This document shows, in pieces, positions 34,938 to 44,736 of a stretch of DNA of 64,000 nucleotides. The DNA is from Sunxiuqinia rutila. Its GTDB lineage: Bacteria > Bacteroidota > Bacteroidia > Bacteroidales > Prolixibacteraceae. Position 1 is the stretch's first letter, and each line of letters starts with the position of its first letter. The stretch covers positions 372,001 to 436,000 of the forward strand of contig NZ_JBNGOT010000001.1 of the NCBI RefSeq assembly GCF_050589705.1, written 5' to 3'. The position numbers and the translations under genes were made by a program. The notes below the pieces were generated by a model. It was not told where the DNA came from, searched no databases, and saw only the letters and a list, made by a program, of their open reading frames with translations.

Positions 34938-37900
34938 TTAGAATGTTAAATTGATACCTCCAGAAATGGTTCGAATTGGTGTGTAACGCGCCGTTGTTGC
35001 AGTGGTATAGCTTTGACGTGGATCCAAACCTTTACGACTTGACAGTAAAGCGATGTTATCCGCAGCAAAATAAACGCGGATTTTATCAAAACTTACTGAT
35101 TCTGCCATATTTGAAGGCAAGGTGTAGCCTACCGTAATGTTATTCAGACTCAAATAATCAGAGCTTGTCAGGAAGCGCGTTGATGTGGAACTGGCGTACC
35201 GGTCGTTCGCGTTTAAGCGGGGAACATCCGTATTGGTATTGGTTGGTGTCCAGGCGTTCTGGATATCTTTATGCCAGTTGGTTCCGGCAGAACTTCCCAT
35301 GCCACTGTGCATTAGGCGTGCGTAACCTGAATCATAGATTTCACCTCCCAATTGGTAAGAGAACTGGATGGAAGCATCAAAGCCGTATGCTTCAACTGTC
35401 GTTCCAAAACCACCATACACAGCAGGTAGCAAATTATCTGTTGCTACTTTATAGTCTTGAGCAACAGTGTAGTCACTGGTTTTAATCGGATTGCCCTCTG
35501 CATCTTTTGCCCAGTATTGCGCCATACCTGTTTCAGCATCTACACCGGCATAGTCAACCAGGTACATGCGGTACATTGATTCGCCTTCTTCATAAATACG
35601 TGTGCCATCAATCAATTCGCCATTCAAATCAGGATGTAGCTCGTTAATCTTGTTCTTGATAAAGGTGGCATTGGTATTCAGGCTCCAGTTAATGTTGCTT
35701 GTTTTCAGAATGCTCCAAGCCAGGTCAACTTCAATTCCTGAGTTGGTCATTGAACCTACGTTCATCGGGATTGAGGTGTAGCCCAAACTTCCGGCAACAG
35801 GCTTGTAGTAAAGCATGTCGGCTGATTTACGGCCAAAATACTCAATTGATCCTGACACGGTATTGGAGAACAGGCCAAAATCTGCTCCCAAGTTATATGA
35901 AGTAGAAGTTTCCCAGGTAATGTCCGGATTTCCTTTGTAAGCCAAGGTTCCATCCGAAAATACACCATCTGATCCGGTTACTTTGAACTGGTCTAACCAG
36001 GCATAATAGTTTCCGATGTTGTCGTTTCCTTGCTCCCCGTAAGAGGCTTTCAACTTCAACATGTCAATCCAATGCACACCAGCCAGGAAGTCTTCGTTGC
36101 TCATCATCCACGCAGCACTGGCCGAGTAGAAGTCACCCCAACGGTTGTCCGGGCTAAAACGAGATGACGCATCACGACGGTATGCAATGTTTGCAAAGTA
36201 GGTGTCCTGATACGAGTAGTTTACACGGGCCAAAATACCTTTGGTGGTGTAAACATCTTTACCACCACCACCACGGAGGTTGTCAATAGCATTACCTACA
36301 TAATAGTTTTCCGGATTATATAGTTCGTCTCCCGAAGCGAAAACAAACTCGTCAGAATACGTATAACCGTCGTAACCAGCCGTGATGTCAAACTGGTGTA
36401 CATCAGCTACGGCAAAACGGTAGTAAGCAATGTATTGCTGGTTGAAGCCCTGTGTACGGGTTTGTTCCTGGTAAGCCGTTCCGCCGTAATTTGCACTTTG
36501 CCCCATGTAGGCATTTCCTAAGTCGTTGTAACGCGTATTATCGATGTTGAAACCATACTTGGCAGTCAACTTCAATCCTTCCAGAGGAGTCAGTTCAGCA
36601 AACCAAGAAGTATTTATAACATCTGTTAAGTACTCCGTTTTGTTGTAAGTCAAATCACCGGCAGGATTGGCGATTTGCATAAACGACCGCGAGAAGTTCG
36701 TGCTATTTCCATCTCCATAGTCATAGACTTTACGGCCTCTGTTCAAGACAATTTCTTTCGATTCGGCATCGCGCACATAGATTGGATAAACCGGAGCAAT
36801 GTAGTTGGCAATAAAGAAAGCGTTACCGCTGGAGTTGGTTGTTACCTGCTCGCCAGGATAATCGCTGTTGATTTGGCTGTAGCTTACATTGGCGCCCACT
36901 TTCAACCACTCTTTTACTTTATGGTCTCCGTTGAAACGTCCGGAGATACGGTTAAAGCCAGAACCTGAAATCACTCCCTGGTCATCCATGTAACCAAATG
37001 AAATGAAGTAGTTTTGTTTGTCGTTACCACCAGAGATCGACAGGTTGTAATCTTGTCTTGGGTTGTTCGAGAATGTTTCGTCGGCCCAGTTATCTGGCGT
37101 ATAATAATAGGTTCCGTCGCTATAGCCTAAAGCAGCGTTGGGGTTTAGTTTTCCATTAAATCCAACTAGAAGTTCACCTTGTGGAACTGTGTAAATATTG
37201 TATCCATAACCACCTTCTGAATCAGTGGTCAACATTGCATTGGCATACGCGTTAGCCTTAGCTGGACTGTATTTCAGGTTATAAATACCAGCATTATAGA
37301 TAGCATTATAGGCTGTTTCCGTATATTTTTGGTGGCTGGTGAAAACATCATAGTTTTCAACGGCACGGTCGTTTACACCAACTTTCATGTCGAAGTTGAT
37401 TTTAGCTTCTCCGGATGTTCCTTTTTTAGTGGTAATCATGATGATCCCGTTGGCTCCACGTGCACCATAAAGGGCTGTAGAAGCAGCATCTTTCAATACG
37501 GTCATCGACTCAATGTCGGAAGTATTGATTGAGGCTAAGTCTCCGTCAAATGGAATACCATCCACAACATACAAGGGGTCTGATTCTGCGTTGATTGATC
37601 CAACACCACGAACGCGCACTGTTGCTGAAGATCCGGGTTGTCCGTTGTCTGTCAATACCTGAACACCGGCAACGGCTCCAGCTAATGCGTTGGATACGTT
37701 GGATACTTGGCGTTTTTCCAGTTTTTCGGTTCCCATAACTGCAGCCGAACCGGTAAATGATCCTTTGGTTGATGTACCGTAGGCAACAACCATAACTTCT
37801 TCAACACCTACGAAATCTTGTGCTAGTGTTGCATTCACCACCGAGCCGCTAATGGCTAATTCTTGTGACTGCATACCAACAAATGAAAACACCAAGGATG

Positions 37901-38105
37901 CGGCGTCTTGAGGAACGTTAATAACATAAGCTCCATCTAAATCTGTAATAGTTCCCAGTGTGGTGCCCTTTACGGAAACAGAGACACCAGGGATCGTACT
38001 TCCGTCATCGGCGGAAGTGACAGTACCTGTAATTTCCTTGGTTTGCGCATACAATGACTGCAAACCAAAAGCAAAAATTGCAAGTAACAATGCGATTTTT
38101 CTCAT
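34938..38105 (-). CDS. SusC/RagA-family TonB-dependent outer-membrane transporter (operon 1)
   Basis: A 1055-residue importer. Signal peptide (KIALLLAIFAFGLQSLYAQ), carboxypeptidase-regulatory-like domain about 25-100 (GTVTSADDGSTIPGVSVSVK), plug domain about 115-230 with the family motif SVLKDAASTALYGARGANGI in near form, then the 22-strand barrel ending INLTF. ATG 38105 is preferred to the in-frame ATG at 38132 because the signal peptide starts there. Its first 110 residues and the 34 bp upstream of the start are nearly the same as in susC of operon 2. Confidence 0.97.
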   Translation of the reverse strand: MRKIALLLAIFAFGLQSLYAQTKEITGTVTSADDGSTIPGVSVSVKGTTLGTITDLDGAYVINVPQDAASLVFSFVGMQSQELAISGSVVNATLAQDFVGVEEVMVVAYGTSTKGSFTGSAAVMGTEKLEKRQVSNVSNALAGAVAGVQVLTDNGQPGSSATVRVRGVGSINAESDPLYVVDGIPFDGDLASINTSDIESMTVLKDAASTALYGARGANGIIMITTKKGTSGEAKINFDMKVGVNDRAVENYDVFTSHQKYTETAYNAIYNAGIYNLKYSPAKANAYANAMLTTDSEGGYGYNIYTVPQGELLVGFNGKLNPNAALGYSDGTYYYTPDNWADETFSNNPRQDYNLSISGGNDKQNYFISFGYMDDQGVISGSGFNRISGRFNGDHKVKEWLKVGANVSYSQINSDYPGEQVTTNSSGNAFFIANYIAPVYPIYVRDAESKEIVLNRGRKVYDYGDGNSTNFSRSFMQIANPAGDLTYNKTEYLTDVINTSWFAELTPLEGLKLTAKYGFNIDNTRYNDLGNAYMGQSANYGGTAYQEQTRTQGFNQQYIAYYRFAVADVHQFDITAGYDGYTYSDEFVFASGDELYNPENYYVGNAIDNLRGGGGKDVYTTKGILARVNYSYQDTYFANIAYRRDASSRFSPDNRWGDFYSASAAWMMSNEDFLAGVHWIDMLKLKASYGEQGNDNIGNYYAWLDQFKVTGSDGVFSDGTLAYKGNPDITWETSTSYNLGADFGLFSNTVSGSIEYFGRKSADMLYYKPVAGSLGYTSIPMNVGSMTNSGIEVDLAWSILKTSNINWSLNTNATFIKNKINELHPDLNGELIDGTRIYEEGESMYRMYLVDYAGVDAETGMAQYWAKDAEGNPIKTSDYTVAQDYKVATDNLLPAVYGGFGTTVEAYGFDASIQFSYQLGGEIYDSGYARLMHSGMGSSAGTNWHKDIQNAWTPTNTNTDVPRLNANDRYASSTSTRFLTSSDYLSLNNITVGYTLPSNMAESVSFDKIRVYFAADNIALLSSRKGLDPRQSYTTATTARYTPIRTISGGINLTF

Positions 38106-38310
38106 AGAAATAATTTTAAAATTTAACAGCATTAATTTTATAACTATTCAACAATCAAGGCAAAAGCGTAGCCACAAGACGAGACTGTCCTTTAACGTTA
38201 AGCTTGTTTTATGATCCCCAAATCATAAAAGCACGAACCGAAATGACTTAAATTGACCCTTCAATTTCAATTTATGCTTTCTAACCAGATGTTAAAAAGT
38301 CTTAATTGAG

Positions 38311-38318
38311 CAAAAATA
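38311..38318 (-). promoter_or_regulatory. -7 promoter element of SusCD operon 1
   Basis: Minus strand TATTTTTG, exact TAnnTTTG match, at the same place relative to a conserved leader block as the box at 45185-45192 in front of operon 2. The -33 box is not well conserved, as expected of a regulated promoter. Confidence 0.6.
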
Positions 38319-38620
38319 ATAATTAAACTGAATCTTGCTAGTGTTGATAACATCTGTTAAGAAATAAGTAACCTAAAGCTTACATGGGTCGTTTTTACTG
38401 GGGTTTTGGAGGAGGGGTGTTTTTTGTTGCCAAAATACGGATGAAAAGAATATTGTTTACTGACAATGAGTAGTGTAGGGGTAGAGTGGCGGTTTTGTAT
38501 GGCGTAATTATTAGTAAGGTGCTCAACGGATGTTGATTATTGAAGGTTGTTGAAGGAGAGGAGATGATATGTTCGGGGCTATTATTGGACGCTGAGTTTG
38601 TTACCTCTCATTTTACTAAA

Positions 38621-38651
38621 CAAAAATCCCTGAGCATTTCTTGCTCAGGGA
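38621..38651 (-). terminator. Terminator of SusCD operon 2
   Basis: Nine-bp perfect stem TCCCTGAGC / GCTCAGGGA; on the minus strand it is followed by five T. It lies 66 nt after the last stop codon of the operon. Confidence 0.88.
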
Positions 38652-38717
38652 ATATTTGTTTCATGTAAGCTTTTTTAGCTTTTAAAAAGCACACTGCGGT
38701 TTTTCTGGATTTAGAGA

Positions 38718-39164
38718 TTAATCTTGCCAGCCTGTATAGCGGTGTCCTGATTCCAGGTAATCGTCAACTACTTCACCATCTTCATCATACAGAACTACAC
38801 GAAAGACGATACTGTCATTGTTGATAACTTTGCCATCAATGATATCAATTAGTCCATCAGCTTCGCCATTAACATCAGTTGCTCCAGTGACTGCAAAGGT
38901 TGTTTCGGAGAGTTTAGCACTTTTTACCTTATATCCGCTGTCGTAGATGTTTTCAATCCAAATGGAATCGGTACCCGTGGCCGTGTTGTAAAGCTGCAAT
39001 TCGTATGGGCCATAAAGCGGATCGGCATCCAGGCTGTATTCTATGACAGTCCAGTCGCCTGACAGTTGTAAGGACCCTGCATCTTCAATTTTAAGGTCTT
39101 CCTGGCATGCCGAAAATGCGACAAATGCAAGAAGGAAGAAAAAATATTTAGTGATTGCTTTCAT
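38718..39164 (-). CDS. Lipid-binding-hydrolase-like lipoprotein of SusCD operon 2
   Basis: A 148-residue lipoprotein (FSACQ lipobox). The pattern LQLSGDWTVIEYSLDADP, an all-beta body and a Trp-Gln-Asp end resemble the Bacteroidota lipid_bd (putative lipid-binding hydrolase) family of small PUL lipoproteins with a lipocalin-like barrel. It is the last gene of the operon, 18 nt after the DUF5012-like gene. Ligand unknown; the family call rests on motif resemblance only. Confidence 0.65.
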   Translation of the reverse strand: MKAITKYFFFLLAFVAFSACQEDLKIEDAGSLQLSGDWTVIEYSLDADPLYGPYELQLYNTATGTDSIWIENIYDSGYKVKSAKLSETTFAVTGATDVNGEADGLIDIIDGKVINNDSIVFRVVLYDEDGEVVDDYLESGHRYTGWQD

Positions 39165-39182
39165 ATTCTATCAATTTTTATG

Positions 39183-39917
39183 TTAGAAATTTGGGGTTAA
39201 TGTAACATGGAAGGTACGTCCTCCTGCATAGAGTGCACCGTATGTAATTACACCAGAGTCTGGGTCATAACTGCCATCAACGATACCTTCTCCTTCCAGC
39301 GTATCTTGCCATGCGGGAGAGAAGCTTGCTCCGTGGGTTAACGTATTGTCAGGATGTAGAGCAACAAATCCATGGACAAAATAACTGCCAGAAGAACTAT
39401 ACCCAAATCCATCATAGTAATAACTACCTAGTAGTCTGTTAATGTAGAAATTTCCATTGGTAATTAGGGTAATGTTAACAGGAAATCCTTCAGTGAATGT
39501 CTCTCCTGTTGGTGTTCTGTAGACAGTTGCAGTGTAACTGCCTGAGATATCAGTTGTAAAGTCAGGATCAGAAACAAAGATGCCTTTTGTTACTCCGGCA
39601 GAATAGCCGTCTGCATTAACTGCAGAATAGTGAATCGGGTAGTATCCCGGTGTATTAACATCTATTGTTCCATCTATTTCAGCTCTATCAGTCACGTCTT
39701 CAGAGCCCTCCGTTGCAGAGAAGTGTTCTGCAACGTCATACGGAGTACCTTTCTCAATTATCAATTTATTATTTCCAAGCTGATCTTTTTCACTTGTATC
39801 GTCAAATGAGAAAGTAACATAGTTTGTAATGGTGGATATGTCTTCTGTCGTAATATCCTTTTCACATCCAATAAACAGGATACTCAATACGAAAAGGCTC
39901 GCTATTATTTTTTTCAT
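39183..39917 (-). CDS. DUF5011/DUF5012-like surface lipoprotein of SusCD operon 2
   Basis: A 244-residue lipoprotein (LFIGCEKD lipobox). Residues about 45-115 form an Ig-like beta-sandwich with the phrase DVTDRAEIDGTIDVNTPGYY followed by IHYSAVNADGYSA, typical of DUF5011-type bacterial Ig-like domains. The rest is a Tyr/Gly/Ser-rich beta domain of unknown family, as in BT_2262-like PUL lipoproteins. Probably a surface binding protein between SusD and the small lipoprotein; it lies 19 nt from susD. Confidence 0.7.
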   Translation of the reverse strand: MKKIIASLFVLSILFIGCEKDITTEDISTITNYVTFSFDDTSEKDQLGNNKLIIEKGTPYDVAEHFSATEGSEDVTDRAEIDGTIDVNTPGYYPIHYSAVNADGYSAGVTKGIFVSDPDFTTDISGSYTATVYRTPTGETFTEGFPVNITLITNGNFYINRLLGSYYYDGFGYSSSGSYFVHGFVALHPDNTLTHGASFSPAWQDTLEGEGIVDGSYDPDSGVITYGALYAGGRTFHVTLTPNF

Positions 39918-39936
39918 ATTTCTTTCGTTTTAAAAT

Positions 39937-41391
39937 TTAATTTTGATCCCACCAAACTTTGTCCGTCAGGTTTGGCTGACTAGGTGTGTTTTCATTGGTA
40001 GACACAGCAGCATCAGGATAATAGAAGCGATTTAGCCATTTGCCATCTCCAAGATTGTTCTCATAAGGGCGAATACGATCTCCGGGTGTGTATAAAGTAG
40101 GATTATCCATGATTTGGCTTGCCGTTGCTCCTGATATAACCGGGTATTCCGTTCGCTTCGTTTCGAACCAAGCTTCAATATTATTAACTAAGGCCAGGGA
40201 TGCCCACTTCTGCATCATAATTTGCTTGTGTGTTCCGTCAAACTCATAGGGTTTGCCCGTTCCGTAGAGGTCGGCTCCTGGAGTGCTGATTCCGTGAAGT
40301 GCCAAGTTGGCGTCAATGGCGGCTTCGTAGGCTACTTTAGCGGCAGTTGCATCATTGTTGTAGCGAAGTTCTGCTTCCGCAATAAACAGGTATAGCTCGC
40401 TCATTGTGTAAAGATAAATTGGTTGTGTTGGACTTACGTTCGGGAAGCTAAAGTCTTCGTTTTTAATTCCGGGAATCGTTTTTCCAGCAGGGAAGTTACC
40501 GTTGAATTCGTCATTCTTGGTTGCTTTCTTCCACATGATATCTATCCTAGGGTCTGCGTTTGTAGCAAGGAAGCTGATGATGTTTCTTGTTGCTACATGG
40601 TTGATTCCTCCCAAGCGATCAACATCGGTGTCGTACCAAGGGTTGCGTTTGTTTTGTTCGTCAGCGAATGACGCAAACATGACGTCCATTGTCATGAAAT
40701 TATTCTCGGCAATCAAAGCTTTTACTTCTGCCTGATGGTTTTCGGAAGTTTCGCTTTGACGCATGAAGATTTTTAATTTCAGGGCATTGGCAAAACCGAT
40801 CCATTCATCAATGTCTGCTCCTAAAAGCATGTCGGTGGTGGCTACCATTTCAGTGCCTGTTACCTTGCTGAGGGCATCATTGATTTCACTTGTGATGCCA
40901 TCATATACGACTTTTCCGTCGTCAAAGACTGGGTTGAGTACTTCTGTCCCTTGTAGGGCTTCAGTGTAAGGAACCTTGTCGAATAAATCAACCAGAAGTT
41001 GGTAAGTGTAGGCACGCAGAACTGTTGCAGCCAAATAATTTCCCCAATCTTCTTCTTCTTCAGCGGCAGTTAAAATATACTTTAGGTCGTTAAGTGCTCC
41101 GGCGTATAGCTCCGTATAGACGTTATCCATAAAGTCGGTTTTTACATCGAACTTGTCTAAGTTGTTGTATTGGTTTGCTTCAGGAGCTTGTGACCAATAT
41201 TGCGCGTAAAAACCACCCGTATTGAAAAGCAGACCTCCAACTTGAACAGCAATGGATGCCTGGGCAGCAGGTAAAACCAGTTCTGTGGTTACTGCAGTGG
41301 GTACGTTGGGGTCGTCATTAACATCCAACCAGCTCTCGCAGGAAACCAACATTGTACTTATAAGAGTAAGTATTAACAATATTTTTTTCAT
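39937..41391 (-). CDS. SusD-like lipoprotein of the SusD_2 type (operon 2)
   Basis: A 484-residue lipoprotein (MLVSCESWLDVNDDPN) of the second SusD family: LVLPAAQASIAVQVGG near the N terminus, then YAQYWSQAPEANQYN, helical repeats with LRAYTYQLLVDLFDKVPYTE, and near the C terminus the one-subunit signature QKWASLALVNNIEAWFETKR. It differs clearly from the SusD of operon 1 (RagB type), so the two operons bind different ligands. This subtype is often found with peptide, lipid or unusual glycan uptake systems, but the substrate here cannot be predicted. Confidence 0.93.
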   Translation of the reverse strand: MKKILLILTLISTMLVSCESWLDVNDDPNVPTAVTTELVLPAAQASIAVQVGGLLFNTGGFYAQYWSQAPEANQYNNLDKFDVKTDFMDNVYTELYAGALNDLKYILTAAEEEEDWGNYLAATVLRAYTYQLLVDLFDKVPYTEALQGTEVLNPVFDDGKVVYDGITSEINDALSKVTGTEMVATTDMLLGADIDEWIGFANALKLKIFMRQSETSENHQAEVKALIAENNFMTMDVMFASFADEQNKRNPWYDTDVDRLGGINHVATRNIISFLATNADPRIDIMWKKATKNDEFNGNFPAGKTIPGIKNEDFSFPNVSPTQPIYLYTMSELYLFIAEAELRYNNDATAAKVAYEAAIDANLALHGISTPGADLYGTGKPYEFDGTHKQIMMQKWASLALVNNIEAWFETKRTEYPVISGATASQIMDNPTLYTPGDRIRPYENNLGDGKWLNRFYYPDAAVSTNENTPSQPNLTDKVWWDQN

Positions 41392-41401
41392 GTTCTTTTT
41401 T

Positions 41402-44400
41402 TTAGAAGTTCAACTTAAGATTAAAGCCCCAGCTCCGTGTTGATGGGTTTGCTGTAAATTCACCAAATTTACCTTCAAGATCATTTCCGAAAGTCGATAC
41501 TTCTGGATCGATCAGGTTGTTTTCAGCCGGGGTCCACAGTGCCAGGTTGTTTCCATATGCTGTTAGTGAAATCCCGGTAAATGGTGTTTTTTCTGTGTAT
41601 TTTCTTGGTAGATCATACGTTAAGGCTACGCGTCTCAGTTTCACAAATGAGCGCGAAATCAGGAATGTTTCATCGAGTAAGTCAGCTCCATCTGCAAAAT
41701 AGTCATCCATGTCTTCTTTGGAGATAGGTGTGGTATTGGTGATGTAGCCTTCTCCATCTGGATTTTCAATGACCGAATTTGGAATAATGAAAGTTCTTCG
41801 CGAGTTGTAGGTTGTTTGAACAATGTTACCCGTGAAATAGTTGATGTCAGCTGTTCTTGAGAACATCACTCCACCTTGGCGAATGTCTAAATCAGCACTT
41901 AAGGTGAAATCTTTGTAGCTGAATGAGTTGGTAATCCCCATGGTGTAGTCGTAATCTGAGCTTCCGATGATTTCTTTCTCGGTTGCCGTAAGTGGTCTAC
42001 CTGTGGTTGGATTTACAACGATTCTGCCATCGGGTGTTCTTTGAGGAACTGTTCCTTCGTAAAGCCCAATGGGTTGTCCTACAACAGCTACAAAGCCGAT
42101 TGTGCTTAATCCTCCAATTGGAATTTTATCGCCTAGTTCCTCGGGAAGGCTAACCAGTTTATTTTTGTTTTTAGCATAGTTAAATAGAATGTTCCAGCTG
42201 AAGTCTCTGGTGCGGATAGGTGTACCTTCCACCAATAGTTCGATACCCTTGTTGTTGATTTCACCAAGGTTTGTTGTTTGGTTGGTGTATCCGGTTGATG
42301 GAGCCAGGTCGAGACCAAAGATTTGATTGTCTGAGGTTTTATCGTAATAGGCGATGTCGAATCCAAGCCGATTGCCGAAAAGTTTAACCTCCATTCCAAT
42401 TTCAAACTCAGAAGAAATTTCAGGTTGTAGTAATTGGTTTCCTAAAGTGTTGCCGACCTCAAACGCATTCTGCCCGTTTAGAGGGAAGTCTAGCGTTCGG
42501 AATGGGTTGAAGATTACGCTTTTAACGAAGGCGGGATTGATGGAGTAAACATCAGCATCATTACCAGTTGTTCCATAGGCTAAGCGAATTTTTCCGAGGT
42601 CAACGGATTTTTTTATGTTTTCAGGTAGTAGTTCGCTGAAAAGGAAACTCGCTGCGGCTCCATAGTAGAAGAATTGGTTGTTGTCTTTAGGAAGCGTTGA
42701 TGACCAGTCGTTCCGGGCATTTAGCGTAAGGAATAATGTCTCCTTGTAGCCAATTTCAGCGCTGGCCAATAAGCCAACCAGGCGTCTTTTTGAATAGAAC
42801 TCATTTACGACGGGAGTGGAAGAAGAGTTGCTTAGATCATAAAATCCAGGAATATCTAAGCCGGTTACTGTTCCTTCTAGGGAGCTTACGTTGCGTTCAT
42901 TGATGTTAACACCTCCGACAGCGCTGATGGTGAAGTCTTCCAGCATTTTGTTGTAGTTCAGCAAGAAATCGTGGGTGTATTCATGTCTACGAATAGTTGC
43001 TTTTTCAACTGAGCCTTCCTGGTTTGTGGATGCGCCTTCATTTGGAGTTCCTGGTGCGGCCTGAACCTCGGGTGTTCCAATCTTTTGAACATCATCAGAA
43101 GCATCAATACCCATACGATACATCGCGCCCAAGTCGTCTGTGATTTGATAGTCAAATTGCATTTTTCCAAAGAACTTCTTTTGTTCGTAGGCTGCTTCCA
43201 TGTTATCAATTACGAAATAGGGATTCGCAATACCGTAGGGAGTGTAATAATAATCGATGTTGTCAAACGGATCTGTCTTGTAGTCCGCTAAGCTAACAAT
43301 GCTGATGTCTCTTGGTGTTTGGTAGAGGCCGTTGATCACTGTTAGACCCTGTCCTGTTGGGGCAAACTTGTTCTCTTGTTGAGAGTAGTTAATGGAGGTT
43401 GATACCTTCAATTTACCAATTTCGTGTGTTGCCCTGAAAGAGGATGTGTACTTGTTGTATAAATCAATATCTGTGGGGATAAGTCCATCTTGTTTGATGT
43501 ACGATAATGAAGAATAGTAAGTTGTTTTGTCGCTTCCTCCTGAAAGAGAGACTGAGTTTGAATATTTCATTCCATAGTCAAAGAAGTCTTTTACGTTGTC
43601 CTTTTGAGGAAGAAATGGTTTAAGCTTCTGGGAGTTGTTGTAGATATTACCCCATAGGCGCAGGCTTCCGTCGAAGGCTGGTCCCCAGCTACCATTTTCG
43701 TTTAATGTGTGGTGTGCGTCCCATCCCATTCCAAAGTCGTTTTGAAATTCGGGTAGGCGAAGAATGTCTGAGAACTCAACGCTTGAGTTGAAATCAATTC
43801 TGGTTTTGCCTGATCCGTCTTTGGTGGTGATTAATACAACGCCGTTAGAGGCACGGCTACCATACAGCGCAGTAGCGGATGCTCCCTTTAGGATGGTTAT
43901 ATTATCAACATCGTCTGGATTGACAAGGTTGGCTGCATTACCAAAGTCAAAGCCATTGTCGAGACTTGAGCTGCTGCTAGAGTTGTTAGTTAATGGTACG
44001 CCATCAATAACATACAAGGGCTGGTTGCTTCCACCTAAAGATGTCACCCCCCGTATGATTACTGAGTTTGAAGCACCAGGGTCGGACGAGCTTGTGGAGA
44101 TTTGAACCCCAGCAACTTTTCCCGAAACACTTGACATGATGTCTGAGTTTCTTGTTTTTGTTAGCTCTTCGGCGCCAACGGAGGCTGCTGCATATCCGAT
44201 TGCTTTTTGCGACCTCTTAATACCCAGGGCTGTTACAACCACTTCGTTGATTCCAACAACGTCGGACTCCATTTCAACATCGACTCTGTTGCCGGTGATC
44301 GCCAACTCTTGGGTTTGCATGCCAACAAAGGAGAATACCAATGTTCTTGCCTCTTGAGGAGCGGTAATGACATAGTTTCCGTCAAGGTCTGTTATGGTAC

Positions 44401-44551
44401 CAAGTGTAGTACCTTTCACAGATACGGAAACGCCAGGGATAGTACTCCCGTCTTCGGCGGAAGTAACTGTACCTGAAATTTCCTTGGTTTGCGCGTATAT
44501 CGACTGCAAACCAAATGCAAAAATTACAAGTAACAATGCGATTTTTTTCAT
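41402..44551 (-). CDS. SusC/RagA-family TonB-dependent outer-membrane transporter (operon 2)
   Basis: A 1049-residue transporter: signal peptide (KKIALLLVIFAFGLQSIYAQ), carboxypeptidase-regulatory-like domain (about 25-100), plug with ITILKGASATALYGSRASNG near 200, and a beta barrel ending FNLKLNF. ATG 44551 is used; an ATG at 44578 in frame would only extend the signal peptide. The signal peptide and regulatory domain are nearly identical to SusC of operon 1, but plug and barrel differ strongly. The susD gene follows 10 nt later. Confidence 0.97.
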   Translation of the reverse strand: MKKIALLLVIFAFGLQSIYAQTKEISGTVTSAEDGSTIPGVSVSVKGTTLGTITDLDGNYVITAPQEARTLVFSFVGMQTQELAITGNRVDVEMESDVVGINEVVVTALGIKRSQKAIGYAAASVGAEELTKTRNSDIMSSVSGKVAGVQISTSSSDPGASNSVIIRGVTSLGGSNQPLYVIDGVPLTNNSSSSSSLDNGFDFGNAANLVNPDDVDNITILKGASATALYGSRASNGVVLITTKDGSGKTRIDFNSSVEFSDILRLPEFQNDFGMGWDAHHTLNENGSWGPAFDGSLRLWGNIYNNSQKLKPFLPQKDNVKDFFDYGMKYSNSVSLSGGSDKTTYYSSLSYIKQDGLIPTDIDLYNKYTSSFRATHEIGKLKVSTSINYSQQENKFAPTGQGLTVINGLYQTPRDISIVSLADYKTDPFDNIDYYYTPYGIANPYFVIDNMEAAYEQKKFFGKMQFDYQITDDLGAMYRMGIDASDDVQKIGTPEVQAAPGTPNEGASTNQEGSVEKATIRRHEYTHDFLLNYNKMLEDFTISAVGGVNINERNVSSLEGTVTGLDIPGFYDLSNSSSTPVVNEFYSKRRLVGLLASAEIGYKETLFLTLNARNDWSSTLPKDNNQFFYYGAAASFLFSELLPENIKKSVDLGKIRLAYGTTGNDADVYSINPAFVKSVIFNPFRTLDFPLNGQNAFEVGNTLGNQLLQPEISSEFEIGMEVKLFGNRLGFDIAYYDKTSDNQIFGLDLAPSTGYTNQTTNLGEINNKGIELLVEGTPIRTRDFSWNILFNYAKNKNKLVSLPEELGDKIPIGGLSTIGFVAVVGQPIGLYEGTVPQRTPDGRIVVNPTTGRPLTATEKEIIGSSDYDYTMGITNSFSYKDFTLSADLDIRQGGVMFSRTADINYFTGNIVQTTYNSRRTFIIPNSVIENPDGEGYITNTTPISKEDMDDYFADGADLLDETFLISRSFVKLRRVALTYDLPRKYTEKTPFTGISLTAYGNNLALWTPAENNLIDPEVSTFGNDLEGKFGEFTANPSTRSWGFNLKLNF

Positions 44552-44736
44552 AGAAATAATTTTAAAATTTAACAGCATTAATTTTTTGCTCGTATGATAA
44601 AAGGATAGTAAAATCTGATCTTGCTTCCTTTTGGTTTCTGATTACTTTTCGGTCCCCCAACCATGAATCATGAACAAGAGCATTTTTTTATTTTACTTTT
44701 CACTTCATTTTATTTTCCGGTCTAGCGTTGTGTTAT

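Larger units (their letters stand above)
38106..38717. other. 612-bp region: susC1 leader and promoter, and operon 2 terminator
   Basis: The minus-strand -7 box of susC1 is at 38311-38318. Between it and the start codon lies a leader of about 200 nt that shares blocks with the leader of operon 2 (AGCATTAATTT at 38128-38138, CTTCAATTTCAATT at 38259-38272). From 38340 to 38620 I see nothing recognisable; the operon 2 terminator is at 38621-38651. Confidence 0.6.
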
